Both the position numbers and the translations under genes were made by a program. DNA of 64,000 bases, taken from NCBI RefSeq assembly GCF_040782645.1, contig NZ_CP160403.1, positions 4,933,001-4,997,000 on the forward strand, given 5' to 3'. Source of the stretch: Streptomyces sp. HUAS ZL42. GTDB lineage: Bacteria > Actinomycetota > Actinomycetes > Streptomycetales > Streptomycetaceae. Every line of letters starts with the position of its first letter. Position 1 is the stretch's first letter. Under the pieces are notes generated by a model. That model was not told the origin of the DNA, searched no databases, and saw nothing but the letters and a program-made list of their open reading frames with translations. Below are positions 62,858 through 64,000 of this stretch, piece after piece.

Positions 62858-62907
62858 TTTCCGGGTGCGGGGCCCGGGTGGCCCGGTGACCTTGACAGTG
62901 CACCTCA

Positions 62908-62924
62908 TCTGACGGACAGTCAGA
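62908..62924. promoter_or_regulatory. Candidate TetR-type operator
   Basis: A perfect inverted repeat, TCTGAC-GGACA-GTCAGA, about 100 bp upstream of the MaoC/DUF35 gene. TTGACA (62893-62898), a possible -35, lies 10 bp before it, so a bound repressor would cover the promoter. The form is typical of TetR-family operators for acyl-CoA metabolism, but the regulator is not in the window. Confidence 0.55.
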
Positions 62925-63021
62925 AACTCTCGCGGAGGACATGGGAACCCGAGCGGGGCGGGCGGTGTACCAGGAATGTACGAGCGATGCGCGAGGCGGG
63001 ACGAGGGGGCGGTGGTGAACG

Positions 63022-63945
63022 ATGGACGACGAGCTGGCGGTACACCTGAAGACGTACGAGGGGCGGGCGGCCACCATCGCCGGCATCGGCAAGGACCCCG
63101 TCAACGTGCCCATGATCCGGCACTGGTGCGAGGCGATGGGAGACACCAATCCTTCGTACGTCGGGCCGGACGCCGTCGCCCCGCCCACCATGCTCCAGGT
63201 GTGGACCATGGGCGGCCTGTCCGGGCACGGGGGGCGCGCGAAGGCGTACGACGAGCTCCTCGGCCTGCTCGACGGCGCCGGCTACACCTCGGTGGTCGCC
63301 ACCGACTGCGAGCAGGAGTACGTGCGGCCCCTGCGCCCCGGCGACGAGATCACCTTCGACTCGGTGATCGAGTCGGTGTCGGAGCGCAAGACGACCAGGC
63401 TCGGGACCGGGTACTTCGTGACCAGCCGCATGGACGTCCGGGTGGGCGAGGACCTCGTCGGCACACACCGCTTCCGCATCCTCAAGTACGCACCCGCGCG
63501 CCGGAAACCCAAGGAGCGCCGCCCCCGCCCGGTCGTCAACCGCGACAACGCCGGCTTCTGGGCGGGAGTGCGGCAGCACAGACTGCTCATCCAGCGCTGC
63601 GCTGACTGCGGCATCCTCCGCTTTCCCTGGCTGCCCGGCTGCAACAGCTGCGGCTCCCTGGACTGGGACCCCCTCGAGGCGTGCGGTGAGGGGACGGTCT
63701 TTTCGTACGTCGTGATGCACCACCCGCCCTTCCCGGCGTTCACGGCATCCGATCACGGCGCCGACGCGGCGGGGCCCTACGCGGTCGCGCTGATCGAACT
63801 GGCCGAGGGAGTGCGGATGATCAGCAACGTCGTGGGGGTGCCGTACGACAAGGTCCGCATAGGACTGCCGGTGCGAGTCGAATTCCGGGCGTACGACGAC
63901 GAGTTGGTGCTGCCCGTGTTCCGAACCCGGGAGGGGGTCGCATGA
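63022..63945 (+). CDS. MaoC-like hydratase N-domain fused to DUF35 OB-fold/Zn-ribbon
   Basis: A 307-residue two-domain protein. Residues 1-155 form a MaoC-like hot-dog domain (PMIRHWCEAMGDTNPSY, RPGDEITFDSVIESVSERK). Residues 170-307 form a DUF35 domain: a rubredoxin-like Zn ribbon, QRCADCGILRFPWLPGCNSCGS, then an OB fold (GEGTVFSYVVMHHPPFP). This is the domain order of mycobacterial ChsH2, which acts with ChsH1 in cholesterol side-chain degradation. The next gene also encodes a MaoC-like protein, overlapping by 4 bp, so a ChsH1/H2-like acyl-CoA hydratase is likely. ATG 63022 is the start. Confidence 0.88.
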   Translation: MDDELAVHLKTYEGRAATIAGIGKDPVNVPMIRHWCEAMGDTNPSYVGPDAVAPPTMLQVWTMGGLSGHGGRAKAYDELLGLLDGAGYTSVVATDCEQEYVRPLRPGDEITFDSVIESVSERKTTRLGTGYFVTSRMDVRVGEDLVGTHRFRILKYAPARRKPKERRPRPVVNRDNAGFWAGVRQHRLLIQRCADCGILRFPWLPGCNSCGSLDWDPLEACGEGTVFSYVVMHHPPFPAFTASDHGADAAGPYAVALIELAEGVRMISNVVGVPYDKVRIGLPVRVEFRAYDDELVLPVFRTREGVA

Positions 63946-64000
63946 GGGCCGGTGACAAGCTGCCCCCGCTGGAGATCGAGATCACCCGCACCCTGATCGT
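63942..64000 (+). CDS. MaoC-like protein, N-terminal fragment
   Basis: The first 19 codons of a gene cut off by the window end. ATG 63942 overlaps the stop of the MaoC/DUF35 gene (ATGA). The start RAGDKLPPLEIEITRTLIV resembles the N-terminus of ChsH1-type MaoC hydratases. Assignment rests mainly on operon context. Confidence 0.7.
   Translation, partial: MRAGDKLPPLEIEITRTLI

Overview
The window is high-GC actinobacterial DNA and almost certainly comes from a Streptomyces chromosome. The strongest markers are the sporulation pair ssgR-ssgA, two exact copies of the Streptomyces parS 14-mer, a Rex operator in front of cydABDC, and the copper/DtpA secretion cluster. From memory, gene order resembles the S. 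coelicolor core-chromosome region around SCO3920-SCO3980, a few tens of kb from oriC. The exact parS sites and clustered DnaA boxes fit an origin-proximal location. I see no prophage, insertion sequence, CRISPR array or secondary-metabolite cluster.

Layout, left to right. (1) 1-6.7 kb: end of a HAD phosphatase gene, a flavohemoglobin-like oxidoreductase with a disordered N-terminus, a NUDIX hydrolase, a LysR regulator, a trans-sulfuration PLP enzyme overlapping the tyrosine phosphatase gene ptpA, and small holin-like, cupin and DUF5326 proteins. (2) 6.8-12 kb: ssgR and ssgA (septum control), a YibE/F membrane protein with a His-rich tail, and thiC behind a TPP riboswitch. (3) 12-17 kb: a TerD-vWA protein, a two-helix membrane protein, a metallophosphatase and a LacI regulator. 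(4) 17.4-24.8 kb: a HisC-type aminotransferase, then cytochrome bd oxidase (cydA, cydB) and its fused ABC exporter cydDC under a Rex operator. (5) 24.9-34.6 kb: an M23 peptidase, a HAD phosphatase, an F420-type oxidoreductase, KptA, a hydrolase-SDR fusion and a four-gene ABC-2 transporter operon. (6) 34.7-39 kb: a tRNA-Ser-like element of abnormal architecture, a HAD phosphatase, serS, a DnaA-box-rich spacer and pheA. (7) 39-45 kb: a copper-handling operon (YcnI, Sco, PCuAC/ECuC, CopCD, DtpA) and a Met/His-containing membrane protein. (8) 45-59 kb: two RsbW-type ATPases, a Tat-exported dioxygenase, a CitG-like protein, a MocR regulator, an Xaa-Pro peptidase, a GAF-SpoIIE phosphatase lacking one metal-binding Asp, a degenerate Prim-Pol, a SEC-C protein, a phosphodiesterase and an HtrA protease. 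(9) 59-64 kb: tRNA-Ser(UGA), a lipoprotein, a second Prim-Pol with intact motifs behind a LexA-like box, a small secreted protein, and the start of a MaoC/DUF35 acyl-CoA hydratase operon.

How the genes work together. cydA-cydB-cydDC form one respiratory unit that Rex would induce when NADH/NAD+ rises. YcnI-Sco-PCuAC-CopCD-DtpA is one envelope copper-trafficking unit. serS and its downstream HAD gene overlap and are co-transcribed. SsgR is the dedicated activator of ssgA. Superimposed on these genes is a layer of chromosome-biology sites (parS, DnaA boxes, a LexA box), some inside regulatory or coding elements. That overlay and the odd tRNA-like gene beside serS are the most unusual things seen.
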